Source: Streptomyces noursei
GTDB taxonomy: Bacteria; Actinomycetota; Actinomycetes; Streptomycetales; Streptomycetaceae
Direction: 5' to 3'
NCBI RefSeq assembly: GCF_001646665.1
Contig: NZ_LWBU01000110.1
Location: 28,861-92,860 of the forward strand
DNA length: 64,000 bases
Both the position numbers and the translations under genes were made by a program. How positions within the stretch are numbered: the stretch's first letter is position 1; the number at the start of each line of letters is the position of its first letter. A model generated the notes under the pieces. That model saw only the letters and a list, made by a program, of their open reading frames with translations, was not told where the DNA came from and made no database searches. Shown piece after piece: positions 8,639 to 16,101 of the stretch.

Positions 8639-9448
8639 ATGAAACTGTCCCGAGCCGCGGCGTTCACCACCTCACTCCTCCTCGGCGCCGCCCTGACCCT
8701 CACCGGGGCAGGGGCGGCGCAGGCCGACTCGTCGGCCGCAGCCCTCGACTACGTGGCACTCGGCGACTCCTACTCCTCCGGAGTCGGTGCCGGGAGCTAC
8801 GACAGCGCGAGCGGCAACTGCAAGCGCAGCACCCGAGCCTTCCCCAAGCTCTGGGCAGCCGCGAACTCCCCCTCGTCCTTCGCGTTCACGGCATGCTCAG
8901 GCGCCCGCACCCATGACGTGACGGCGGGTCAGCTGGGACCGCTCTCCTCCGCCACCGACCTCGTCTCCCTCACCGTCGGCGGGAACGACGCCGGCTTCGC
9001 CGACGTCATGACCACCTGCGTCCTCCAGTCCGAGGCCACCTGCATCGCCCGCGTCAACGAGGCGAAGAGCTACGTCGACACCACCCTCCCCGGCCGTCTC
9101 GACTCGGTGTACTCGGCGATCAGGACCAAGGCCCCGTCGGCACGGGTCGTCGTGCTCGGCTACCCCCGCTTCTACAAGCTCGGCGGCAGCTGCCTCGCCG
9201 GCCTGACCGAGAACGAGCGCCGCGCCATCAACGGCGGCGCCGACCACCTCAACGCGGCGACCGCCAAACGCGCCGCCGACCACGGCTTCGCGTGGGCCGA
9301 CGTCACCCCGGCGTTCACCGGCCACGAGATCTGTTCGAGCGCGTCCTGGCTGCACAGCGTCAACTGGCTCAACATCGGCGAGTCCTACCACCCCACCGCC
9401 GCCGGACAGTCCGGCGGCTACCTGCCCACCTTCAAGGCAGCGCTGTAA
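8639..9448 (+). CDS. Secreted SGNH/GDSL lipase (S. rimosus lipase type)
   Basis: Extracellular lipase/esterase, 269 aa. The signal peptide is residues 1-29 (AQA cleavage site). Block I is GDSYS with Ser44 as nucleophile, block III is GGND (oxyanion Asn) and block V is SYHPTAAG with His251. Cys pairs are spaced as in the S. rimosus GDSL lipase, and stretches such as VVVLGYPRFYKLGGSC, KRAADHGFAW and SWLHSV match what I recall of that enzyme. ATG 8639 has a strong ribosome site. It stands alone between two non-coding spacers. With the LipA-type lipase at 2576 it gives this region two unrelated secreted lipid hydrolases. Confidence 0.93.
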   Translation: MKLSRAAAFTTSLLLGAALTLTGAGAAQADSSAAALDYVALGDSYSSGVGAGSYDSASGNCKRSTRAFPKLWAAANSPSSFAFTACSGARTHDVTAGQLGPLSSATDLVSLTVGGNDAGFADVMTTCVLQSEATCIARVNEAKSYVDTTLPGRLDSVYSAIRTKAPSARVVVLGYPRFYKLGGSCLAGLTENERRAINGGADHLNAATAKRAADHGFAWADVTPAFTGHEICSSASWLHSVNWLNIGESYHPTAAGQSGGYLPTFKAAL

Positions 9449-9920
9449 GGAGCCGCGCCCCGGCGGACCGGTCCGGCCCGGGGTCCGCCGCGACGGCAGG
9501 CGTCCCCGCCCGCCGCCCCGGCACCTCGCCCCGGCACCACACCCGTGACCGCGAAGCCCCCGCCCCACCGAACGGCGCCCCGGCCGGGCCCCGGGACACC
9601 ACCCGGGCCCGGTCGCGGTGCGTCCCGGCCTTCCCCTTCACCGGAGGATCGGGACCGCCGCTCCGACACCCCGTGAGACGTACGTATTTCTGCCACCATC
9701 CGTGTGCCACAAGGGCCTTCGGGCAAACGACCGCAAGCCGCCCCATCCCGGCCCCGCCGGAAGGGTGTCCAACTCGCCCTGGAATCAATCGTATTCGGAG
9801 GGTAGTCGTCAACCCTCGTACATGTGTGGTGAATCCCGTCACCGGGATACACGCATGAGATGCGGGGACGATAGGGTTAATCTGCAGCGGCCGGGTGCCC
9901 TCGTACGGGTGGGGAGTGAC
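9449..9920. other. Non-coding spacer
   Basis: I see no gene in these 470 bases. The right part is less GC-rich and probably holds the promoter of the 87-aa gene. Small inverted repeats are GAGGGT/ACCCTC at 9798-9817 and ATCCCG/CGGGAT at 9833-9848 (4-nt loop). Confidence 0.5.
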
Positions 9921-10184
9921 ATGGAACAGATAACGGTGCGCAGCAGGCCTCGGGTGCCTGCGATCACATGCGGGAGCAGCGCGACCAGCACGCGCCTCGA
10001 CCGCCATCTCTCGGTGCTGGGCGGCCCGGCCGTCCCGCAGCGCGAAGCGGCCGAAGCGACCCTGCTGATGCGGGAGTTGACGTCGCGTGACGTCGCCCAC
10101 ACCCGCATGAGCAAGAGCGCGCGCGTCCGGCTCTTCGCACCGCTGCGCCGCCTGCGCCGCTCGCTCTTCGGCAACCACGCCTGA
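9921..10184 (+). CDS. Small conserved hypothetical protein
   Basis: An 87-aa basic protein with no signal peptide or membrane segment. The ATG at 9921 is preceded by GGGGAG. Visible features are RPRVPAITCGSS near the N-terminus, LDRHLSVLGGPAVPQREAAEATLLMRELTS in the middle (likely helical), and an Arg-rich end LRRLRRSLFG. I believe similar short proteins occur across Streptomyces, but I cannot name a family. The basic tail could bind nucleic acid; that is speculation. It is a lone gene with spacers on both sides. Confidence 0.55.
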   Translation: MEQITVRSRPRVPAITCGSSATSTRLDRHLSVLGGPAVPQREAAEATLLMRELTSRDVAHTRMSKSARVRLFAPLRRLRRSLFGNHA

Positions 10185-10398
10185 CGTCACCCGGCTGCCC
10201 GGCCCGCCCGTACCCCACCCGCCGTGCACGAACGTCCCGGCCGCGGCCCGCGGCCGGCAGCCGGTGACACCGTCCGAGGACCGTGCGGGCGCCGTCCCGC
10301 CGGGGCCCGGCCGCCCGCCGGCGGGGCCGCCGCAGTAGCGTGCCCCGGGCCGCCCGGCCCCATGGTGGTGCGCCCGCCGAGTGCGGGACGAGGAAGGC

Positions 10399-10413
10399 GG
10401 CCCCTGAGGGGCC
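10399..10413. terminator. Short hairpin after CoA-transferase gene
   Basis: GGCCCC-TGA-GGGGCC lies 12 nt beyond the CoA-transferase stop (minus strand). The stem is only 6 bp but pure GC. The rest of 10185-10425 shows nothing else supportable. Confidence 0.45.
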
Positions 10414-10425
10414 GGCCGCCGGCTG

Positions 10426-11622
10426 TCAAGCCACCACACCGTCGCGCCGCAGTTCCAGGCGCTCGCCGTCCGGCACACCCAGCTCCCGCAGTACCGCGTC
10501 CGTGTGTTCCCCCAGCGCCGGTACCGCGCCCATGCACGGCTCCGCCCCGCCCGGCAGGGTGATCGGCGGCAGCATGGCCCGCAGCGGACCCACCGCGGTG
10601 TCCACCTCCCGCCACCGGTCGCGGGCCGCGAGCTGCGGATGGGCCGCCACGTCCGCCACCGAGTTGAGCCGGGCGCACGCGATGCCGGCGGCCTCCAGGC
10701 GGTCGACCGCCTCCGCCGTCGCCAGCCCCGCCAGCGCCTCCGCCACCACCGCGTCCGTCTTCGCCCGGTGCGCCACCCGCGCCGTGTTCGTCGCGAACGC
10801 CGGGTCGTCGCCCAACTCCGGCCTGCCCAGCACCTGTTCGGCCAGCCGCCGCCACTCGCGGTCGTTCTGCACCGACAGCAGCACCTGGCCCCCGTCGGCC
10901 GTCGGGTACGCGTCGTAGGGCGCGATGACGGCGTGGGCGACCCCGGTACGCGCCGGGGCCTCGCCGCCGTGCATCCCGTGGTGCAGGGGGTGGCCCATCC
11001 ACTCGGCGAGCGACTCCAGCATGGAGATCTCCACCGGCCCGCCCAGGCCCGTCGTCCCCCGCCGCACCAGGGCCGCCAGCACCCCCGAGAAGGCGTACAT
11101 GGCCGCCGCGATGTCGGCCGCCGGGATCCCCGCCTTGACCGGCTGCTCGGGCGTCCCCGTCACCGACACGAGCCCCGCCTCGCACTGGACGAGCATGTCG
11201 TACGCCCGCTTGTGCGCGTACGGCCCGCCCGCCCCGTACCCGGAGATGTCCACCCCGATCAGCCGCGGGTGCGCCGCGCACAGGGTCGCCGCGTCGAGCC
11301 CCAGCCGGGCCGCCGCCCCCTGCCCCAGGTTCTGCACGAACACGTCCGCGCCGGCGACCAGGCGGCGGACGACGGCGATGCCGCGCGGGTCCTTGAGGTC
11401 CACGGCCACCGACTCCTTGCCCCGGTTGCACCACACGAAGTGCGAGGCGAGGCCCCCGGCCGCGGTGTCGTAGCCGCGCGCGAAGTCACCGCCGTCCGGT
11501 CGCTCGATCTTGACCACCCGGGCGCCCAGGTCGGCGAGCTGGCGGGTGGCGAACGGCGCGGAGACGGCCTGCTCGACGGCGACGACGGTGATCCCCCGGA
11601 GAGGCAGCGGCTGAGTGCTCAT
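10426..11622 (-). CDS. Class III CoA-transferase (CaiB/BaiF family)
   Basis: Transfers CoA between carboxylic acids, 398 aa, typical for the family and active as an interlocked dimer. The N-terminal Rossmann part has DLGARVVKIERPDGGD (about 31-46). The catalytic aspartate, which forms the acyl-enzyme anhydride, is Asp142 in KRAYDMLVQ. The GGPVEISMLESLAEWMGH segment and the C-terminal HPQLAARDRW block are also standard. The ATG at 11622 has no strong ribosome site but matches family length. The donor and acceptor acids are unknown, and there is no obvious operon partner. Confidence 0.9.
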   Translation of the reverse strand: MSTQPLPLRGITVVAVEQAVSAPFATRQLADLGARVVKIERPDGGDFARGYDTAAGGLASHFVWCNRGKESVAVDLKDPRGIAVVRRLVAGADVFVQNLGQGAAARLGLDAATLCAAHPRLIGVDISGYGAGGPYAHKRAYDMLVQCEAGLVSVTGTPEQPVKAGIPAADIAAAMYAFSGVLAALVRRGTTGLGGPVEISMLESLAEWMGHPLHHGMHGGEAPARTGVAHAVIAPYDAYPTADGGQVLLSVQNDREWRRLAEQVLGRPELGDDPAFATNTARVAHRAKTDAVVAEALAGLATAEAVDRLEAAGIACARLNSVADVAAHPQLAARDRWREVDTAVGPLRAMLPPITLPGGAEPCMGAVPALGEHTDAVLRELGVPDGERLELRRDGVVA

Positions 11623-11738
11623 GCAGCCGTACCTATCGTGTACGTGCCACCCTTGTCACCCCCTCCGGGCGTCACCCCGGGACACGGGAGCCGGGATCCC
11701 GAAGCCGGTGGCCGGGACGCGGGCGCCGGGCCCGGGGG

Positions 11739-12938
11739 CTACAGCAGCGCCAGCTGGCCCTCGGGACCCTCCTCCTCCCGGTCCAGGACGGAGGCCGGGC
11801 GCCGTGCCGCGGCGGGCGCGGGCAGCACGCCGGCCGCGCGCAGGGCGGTGCGGGTGAGCCGCTCCGCGCCGGACATGTCCGGACGCGCGGACTCCAGCTG
11901 GGCCTGGAGGGCCAGCACGGTGATCAGCTCCAGCAGTTCGGAGGTCCACTCCTGCGGCCAGGCCGCCGGGCCGATCGCCTCCAGGGTGCCCGGCTCGGCG
12001 TGCCCGGTGCGGCGCTCGAACCACAGCTCCAGCATCCGCACCCCGCCCACCCGGTACTCCCACGCCTCGGCCGGTACGGGCGAGATCCGGCCGCCGTCGC
12101 CGACCAGCAGGGCCTCGTCCCCGGCGTCGTACGCCAGGCCGCGCGGCCGGGCCGGGAGCGCGGCGCGGACGTACGGACGGCGCCCGCCGGGCAGCCGGGG
12201 GCGCTCCCCGCCCCGGGCGCCGCGCAGCTGGACGTCCCTCATGCGGCGGCCCAGGGCCACTCCGGCCGCCCAGACGGCGGGGTCGGCCGGCAGCGGGACG
12301 GCGCACCCGGCGGGGGAGGGGCGGGCGGCCACCAGCGCCCAGGCCAGCAGGTCCTCCGGGGTGACGCCGGTGCCGTACCGGCCGGCCAGCAGCTCCGGCA
12401 GCCCGGGCGCGACGTTCGGCTCCCGCCCGCCGGGGCGCCGGTACAGCGGGCGGATGCGGCCCGGCCGGCCCGCCGGTGAGCGGCCGTCCGGCAGCGCCGC
12501 CGTCACCAGCAGCGCGGGGCCCGCCGCCCGGGGCACGTACCCCTGCTCGACGGCGAACACCTGCCGCTCGTCGGCCACCCGCCACAGTTCCGGGCGGGCG
12601 GCGTCCAGGAGCCGGTGGTCCGGCAGCAGCCACTGCTCGTCGAACGGCCCGTGGACCAGCCGGACCGGCTCGGGGCACGGCCCCGCCTCCCGCGCCAGCC
12701 GGGCCGTCCCGGTCCGCTGCCCCGGCAGGGCGGCGACCGAACTGTTCGGCGTCCGGGCCCGCGAGGGCCGGAACAGGGCTTCCCTGGCGCTCTCCTCGGC
12801 CCCCACCAGCGCCGCCCAGCGGGCCCGCAGGGTGCGGGCATCCGGGGCGACGACCCAGCCGCGGCCCAGCCGCAGCGGCGCCACGGACCAGGGCATCAGG
12901 TCGTCGAGCAGCGGCGCGTCATCCGTCACGGGCGGCAT
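11739..12938 (-). CDS. Type ISP restriction/modification-like protein, lone C-terminal domain
   Basis: Protein of 399 aa that resembles only the C-terminal target-recognition part of type ISP restriction-modification enzymes, a form I recall as common in Streptomyces. Landmarks are PLLDDLMPWSV, RARWAALVGAEESAREALFRPSR, GPFDEQWLLPDHRLLDAARPELWRV, GRIRPLYRRPGGREPN and the end block PQEWTSELLELITVLALQAQLE. No helicase, nuclease or methylase motif is present, so it cannot act alone as a restriction enzyme. ATG 12938 is chosen because sequence upstream is the tandem-repeat spacer. No methylase gene is nearby. Its present role is unknown. Confidence 0.75.
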   Translation of the reverse strand: MPPVTDDAPLLDDLMPWSVAPLRLGRGWVVAPDARTLRARWAALVGAEESAREALFRPSRARTPNSSVAALPGQRTGTARLAREAGPCPEPVRLVHGPFDEQWLLPDHRLLDAARPELWRVADERQVFAVEQGYVPRAAGPALLVTAALPDGRSPAGRPGRIRPLYRRPGGREPNVAPGLPELLAGRYGTGVTPEDLLAWALVAARPSPAGCAVPLPADPAVWAAGVALGRRMRDVQLRGARGGERPRLPGGRRPYVRAALPARPRGLAYDAGDEALLVGDGGRISPVPAEAWEYRVGGVRMLELWFERRTGHAEPGTLEAIGPAAWPQEWTSELLELITVLALQAQLESARPDMSGAERLTRTALRAAGVLPAPAAARRPASVLDREEEGPEGQLALL

Positions 12939-12956
12939 GCTAGTGACCGCGCACGG

Positions 12957-13035
12957 TCCGGCTCCACCGTGCCCGCCCGCACCGGCCGGTCCGGCTCCAC
13001 CGCACCCGCCCGCCCCACGCAGGCCGGCTCCACCG
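12957..13035. repeat. CCGGCTCCACCG repeat block
   Basis: Three copies of (T)CCGGCTCCACCG at 12957-12969, 12990-13002 and 13024-13035 (about 33-bp pitch) are separated by Pro-rich-looking GC filler. A decayed fourth copy lies at 13075-13086 inside the 3' end of the GntR gene. They fill the gap between the GntR stop and the ISP-like gene. Confidence 0.7.
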
Positions 13036-13069
13036 TGCCCGCGCCCGCCCGCCCGCACCCGCCCCGTGC

Positions 13070-13819
13070 TCAGTCCGCCTCCACCGTGACCGTGAAGGAG
13101 AACCGGTCGCCCCGGTAGCGGATGCGCGCCACGTCGACCACCCGCCCGTCCTCGTCGTAGGTCACGCCCGTGTAGTGCAGGATCGGCGACAGCAGCGGGA
13201 CCTGGAGCAGGCCGGCAGTCTCGGGGTCCGCGAGCCGGGCCTCCACGGTGTCGGTGATGCGGCTGATCCGCACCCCGACCGCGTCCCGGAGCACCTTGGT
13301 CATCGGCCACCGCTCCAGGTCGGCCAGGTCGATCCGGGCGGCCACCTCGGGGCGGACCGCGTTCTCCGCCCAGTTCGTCGGCTCGCCGCTCTCGCCGTCG
13401 CAGCGCAGCCGCCGGTAGGTGACCACCTCCGCGAGGCCCGGGAAGTGCTCGGCCAGGTCGCCGGGGACCTTGTCCTCGCCGTGGCCGAGGATCGTCGTCC
13501 GCTCGCCCGACTGCTGGGCCACGATCGCGTCGATCGAGCCCAGCAGCCGGCGCGGGGCGCTGCGCCGGGCGCCCGGCTCGATGAACGTGCCGCGCCGCCG
13601 GTGCCGGCTGATCAGCCCCTCCGCCTCCAGCTCCTTCAGCGCCTGCCGCATGGTCAGGACGCTGACGCCGTAGTGCGTGGCCAGCTGCTCCTCGGTGGGC
13701 AGGCGCAGCGAGGCGTCCGGCGCGCGCCCGAGTATGGAGGCGCGGAGGGACTGCGAGACCTGGTACCACAGCGGGAGCTTGCGGTTCAGGACCAGCGAGT
13801 CGGGGGCGAAAGCGGTCAC
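13070..13819 (-). CDS. GntR/HutC-type regulator in hmgA operon
   Basis: Ligand-responsive repressor, 249 aa. The N-terminal winged helix (about 14-80) contains LPTEEQLATHYGVSVLTMRQALKELEAEGLISRHRRRGTFI. A UTRA effector domain (about 95-245) follows, with VPGDLAEHFPGL, ITDTVEARLADPETAGLLQV, PILHYTGVTYDEDG and RYRGDRFSFTV. The ATG at 13819 is 12 nt after the hmgA stop, so it is cotranscribed with hmgA and probably senses an aromatic acid such as homogentisate. The operator at 15189-15218 is a candidate target. The 3' end is overlapped by a decayed repeat copy. Confidence 0.85.
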   Translation of the reverse strand: MTAFAPDSLVLNRKLPLWYQVSQSLRASILGRAPDASLRLPTEEQLATHYGVSVLTMRQALKELEAEGLISRHRRRGTFIEPGARRSAPRRLLGSIDAIVAQQSGERTTILGHGEDKVPGDLAEHFPGLAEVVTYRRLRCDGESGEPTNWAENAVRPEVAARIDLADLERWPMTKVLRDAVGVRISRITDTVEARLADPETAGLLQVPLLSPILHYTGVTYDEDGRVVDVARIRYRGDRFSFTVTVEAD

Positions 13820-13831
13820 GTGTACTCCGTA

Positions 13832-15154
13832 CTACGGCCGAAAGTGGCGCTCAAGACCCTGCCACACGTCGTCGTACCCGCGCTGCAGGTGGTCGGCCTC
13901 CGCCGCCTGGCCGGTGGCCGTGATGGGCCAGCGCGTCTCGAACATGAACGCCAGGCCGTCGTCGATCCGCTGCGGCACCAGGTCCGCCGCGCTCGCCCTG
14001 TCGAACGTCTCCCGGTCCGGGCCGTGCGCCGACATCATGTTGTGCAGCGAGCCGCCGCCCGGGACGAAGCCCTCGGCCTTGGCGTCGTACGCGCCCTCGA
14101 TCAGGCCCATGTACTCGCTCATCACGTTGCGGTGGAAGTACGGCGGGCGGAAGGTGTCCTCGCCGACGAGCCAGCGCGGCGCGAAGACGACGAAGTCCAC
14201 GCCCGCGAGTCCCGGGGTGTCGGACGGCGAGGTGAGCACCGTGAAGATCGACGGGTCCGGGTGGTCGTAGGAGATGGTCCCGATCACGTTGAAGGTGCGC
14301 AGGTCGTACACGTACGGGACGTGGTTGCCGTGCCAGGCGACGACGTCGAGGGGCGAGTGGTCGTACGTCGCGGTCCACAGGTTGCCGCAGAACTTGTTCA
14401 CCACCTCCACCTCGCCCTCCACGTCCTCGTACGCGGCCACCGGCGCCCGGAAGTCCCGGGGGTTGGCCAGGCCGTTGGCGCCGATCGGGCCGAGGTCGGG
14501 CAGCTGGAACGGCCGGCCGTAGTTCTCGCAGACGTACCCGCGCGCGGTCTCGTCGAGCAGTTCGACGCGGAAGCGGATCCCGCGCGGGATCAGCGCGACC
14601 TCGCCCGGGCGGGCGGCGAGGTTGCCCAGCTCGGTGCGGAGCAGCAGCCCGCCGCGCTCGGGGACGATCAGCAGTTCGCCGTCGGCGTCGCTGAACACCC
14701 GCTCCATCGACGTGTCGGCGTGGTAGAGGTGCACGGCCATGCCGGTGCGCTGCGCCGCGTCGCCGTTGCCGCCGAGGGTCCACAGGCCGGCCAGCCAGTC
14801 CGTGCCGGGCACCGGCTCCGGGAGCGGGTTCCAGCGCAGCCGGTTGGGGTCGGCGACGGTCTCGGTGAAGGGCGCGGTGCGCAGGGCGCCGTTGCCGGTG
14901 CGGACGAACGGCGGGTGCGCGGCCGACGGGCGGATCCGGTAGAGCCACGAGCGCTGGTTGTGGGCGCGCGGCTCGGTGAAGGCGGAGCCGCTCAGCTGCT
15001 CCGCGTACAGGCCCAGCGGCGCGCGCTGGGGGGAGTTCCGGCCGAGCGGCAGGGCGCCGGGGACGGCCTCGGAGCTGTGCTCGTTGCCGAAGCCGGTGGA
15101 GTACTCCAAGGCCTCCGCGATCTTCTTCGCCTGTTCGGTGACATCGCTCGTCAT
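13832..15154 (-). CDS. hmgA: Homogentisate 1,2-dioxygenase
   Basis: Opens the aromatic ring of homogentisate to maleylacetoacetate in tyrosine and phenylalanine degradation. It is a cytoplasmic, Fe(II)-dependent enzyme. At 440 aa it is full length. The iron ligands are His341 and Glu347 ([14 protein letters not shown]) and His377 (SAHGPD). The N-terminal [16 protein letters not shown] block and [12 protein letters not shown] are characteristic. ATG 15154 starts at the expected place. The GntR regulator follows 12 nt downstream. A perfect operator-like repeat lies 35-64 bp upstream, in the gap shared with a divergent tetR. Maleylacetoacetate isomerase and fumarylacetoacetase are not in the window. 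Confidence 0.97.
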   Translation of the reverse strand: MTSDVTEQAKKIAEALEYSTGFGNEHSSEAVPGALPLGRNSPQRAPLGLYAEQLSGSAFTEPRAHNQRSWLYRIRPSAAHPPFVRTGNGALRTAPFTETVADPNRLRWNPLPEPVPGTDWLAGLWTLGGNGDAAQRTGMAVHLYHADTSMERVFSDADGELLIVPERGGLLLRTELGNLAARPGEVALIPRGIRFRVELLDETARGYVCENYGRPFQLPDLGPIGANGLANPRDFRAPVAAYEDVEGEVEVVNKFCGNLWTATYDHSPLDVVAWHGNHVPYVYDLRTFNVIGTISYDHPDPSIFTVLTSPSDTPGLAGVDFVVFAPRWLVGEDTFRPPYFHRNVMSEYMGLIEGAYDAKAEGFVPGGGSLHNMMSAHGPDRETFDRASAADLVPQRIDDGLAFMFETRWPITATGQAAEADHLQRGYDDVWQGLERHFRP

Positions 15155-15188
15155 CGTCGCCCGCTCCTGTCGCTCTGCCTGCCCCGAA

Positions 15189-15218
15189 TGGAATCCTATG
15201 TAAGACCGTAGGATTCCA
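15189..15218. promoter_or_regulatory. Perfect inverted repeat, hmgA/tetR operator candidate
   Basis: TGGAATCCTA-N10-TAGGATTCCA has 10-bp arms without mismatch. It lies 35 bp upstream of hmgA and 84 bp upstream of the divergent tetR start. Within the minus-strand arm, TAGGAT would serve as a -10 hexamer for hmgA, so binding would occlude the promoter. The ligand protein could be either the GntR protein at 13070 or the TetR protein at 15302. Confidence 0.65.
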
Positions 15219-15301
15219 GAGCGCCCGCGTCAACGGGGGTGGGTCTTGGACGCTCCCGGCGCGGCGCGGGTTCCCGCGGCACGGCACGGCATCATGGGCC
15301 C

Positions 15302-16006
15302 GTGCCCCCGCCGCCCCCGCTTCGCCGCGTGCCCGTGCAGCGGCGCAGCGCCGAGCGCCTGGCCCGGATCCTCGACGCCTGCGCCCAGCTCATCGAGGAG
15401 GCCGGCTACGAGCGGCTGAGCACCCGCGAGGTGGCGGTGCGGGCGGGCGTGCCGATCGGGTCGGTCTACCGCTTCTTCTCCGGCAAGCGCGCCATGGCCG
15501 CCGCGCTCGCCCACCGCAACCTCGACCGCTACGCCGAGCGCGTGGCGGCCCGGCTGGCGCAGCGGCCGGACCTCGACGCGCATGGCGCCGTGGACGCCGT
15601 GCTCGACGCGTACATCGCCATGAGGCGCACCGAGCCGGGCTTCGCGCTCGTGGACTTCGGCGTCCCCGCCGCGCCGCGGGAGGCGGCCCCGGACGCGGCC
15701 CCGGACGCGTCCCCGGACCGGAACGGCGACCGCGACGGCGACCACGATGGCGACGGAAACGCCGGCCGCGACGGTGACGAGCACGGGGTGAACCACCTCG
15801 TCGCCGAACGGATCCGCGGCCTGCTCGGCGGGTACCTCCACCACTCCTCCGGCGAGGTGCTGCGCCGCAAGGTGCTCGTGGCGGTCGAGGCGACCGACGC
15901 GCTCCTGCGGCTCGCCTTCCGGGCGGGGCCGCCGGGCGACCCCGAGCTGATCGACGAGACCCGCGCACTGCTCCACGCCTATCTCGCGCCGGTCCTCCGG
16001 GGCTGA
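15302..16006 (+). CDS. TetR-family regulator with acidic insert
   Basis: Repressor of 234 aa, started at GTG 15302. The helix-turn-helix (about 16-62) shows ILDACAQLIEEAGYERLSTREVAVRAGVPIGSVYRFFSGKRAM. The effector domain is interrupted at about 127-163 by a low-complexity insert in which PDAAPDASPD leads into Asp/Gly-rich sequence (GDRDGDHDGDGN). Such inserts are unusual in TetR proteins. The domain then resumes with LVAERIRGLLGGYL and ends at the normal length for the family. It is divergent from hmgA over a 147-bp gap with one strong palindrome. It could control hmgA or the oxidoreductase gene downstream. Confidence 0.85.
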   Translation: MPPPPPLRRVPVQRRSAERLARILDACAQLIEEAGYERLSTREVAVRAGVPIGSVYRFFSGKRAMAAALAHRNLDRYAERVAARLAQRPDLDAHGAVDAVLDAYIAMRRTEPGFALVDFGVPAAPREAAPDAAPDASPDRNGDRDGDHDGDGNAGRDGDEHGVNHLVAERIRGLLGGYLHHSSGEVLRRKVLVAVEATDALLRLAFRAGPPGDPELIDETRALLHAYLAPVLRG

Positions 16007-16022
16007 CCCATCGCCACCATGC

Positions 16023-16037
16023 GTACCGGTCGGTATG
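16023..16037. promoter_or_regulatory. CATACCGACCGGT motif, site A (weaker half-palindrome)
   Basis: The minus strand reads CATACCGACCGGT (16025-16037), the same 13-mer found upstream of the SDR gene (33995) and, with one change, upstream of the phosphotransferase gene (41509). It lies 65-79 bp before the oxidoreductase start. Its second half is poorly symmetric, so binding is less certain than at the other two. Confidence 0.4.
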
Positions 16038-16101
16038 CTCGGCGGTGTCTGCGTGTCACGCCGCCGCGGCCCCACGGCTGCCGCCGCCCCGGGAGGCCTC
16101 C

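Noticed and set aside
15707..15790. EF-hand calcium loop in the TetR insert
   Set aside because: DGDHDG recalls the loop start but the required later glycine, hydrophobic and Glu positions are not matched; better described as low complexity.
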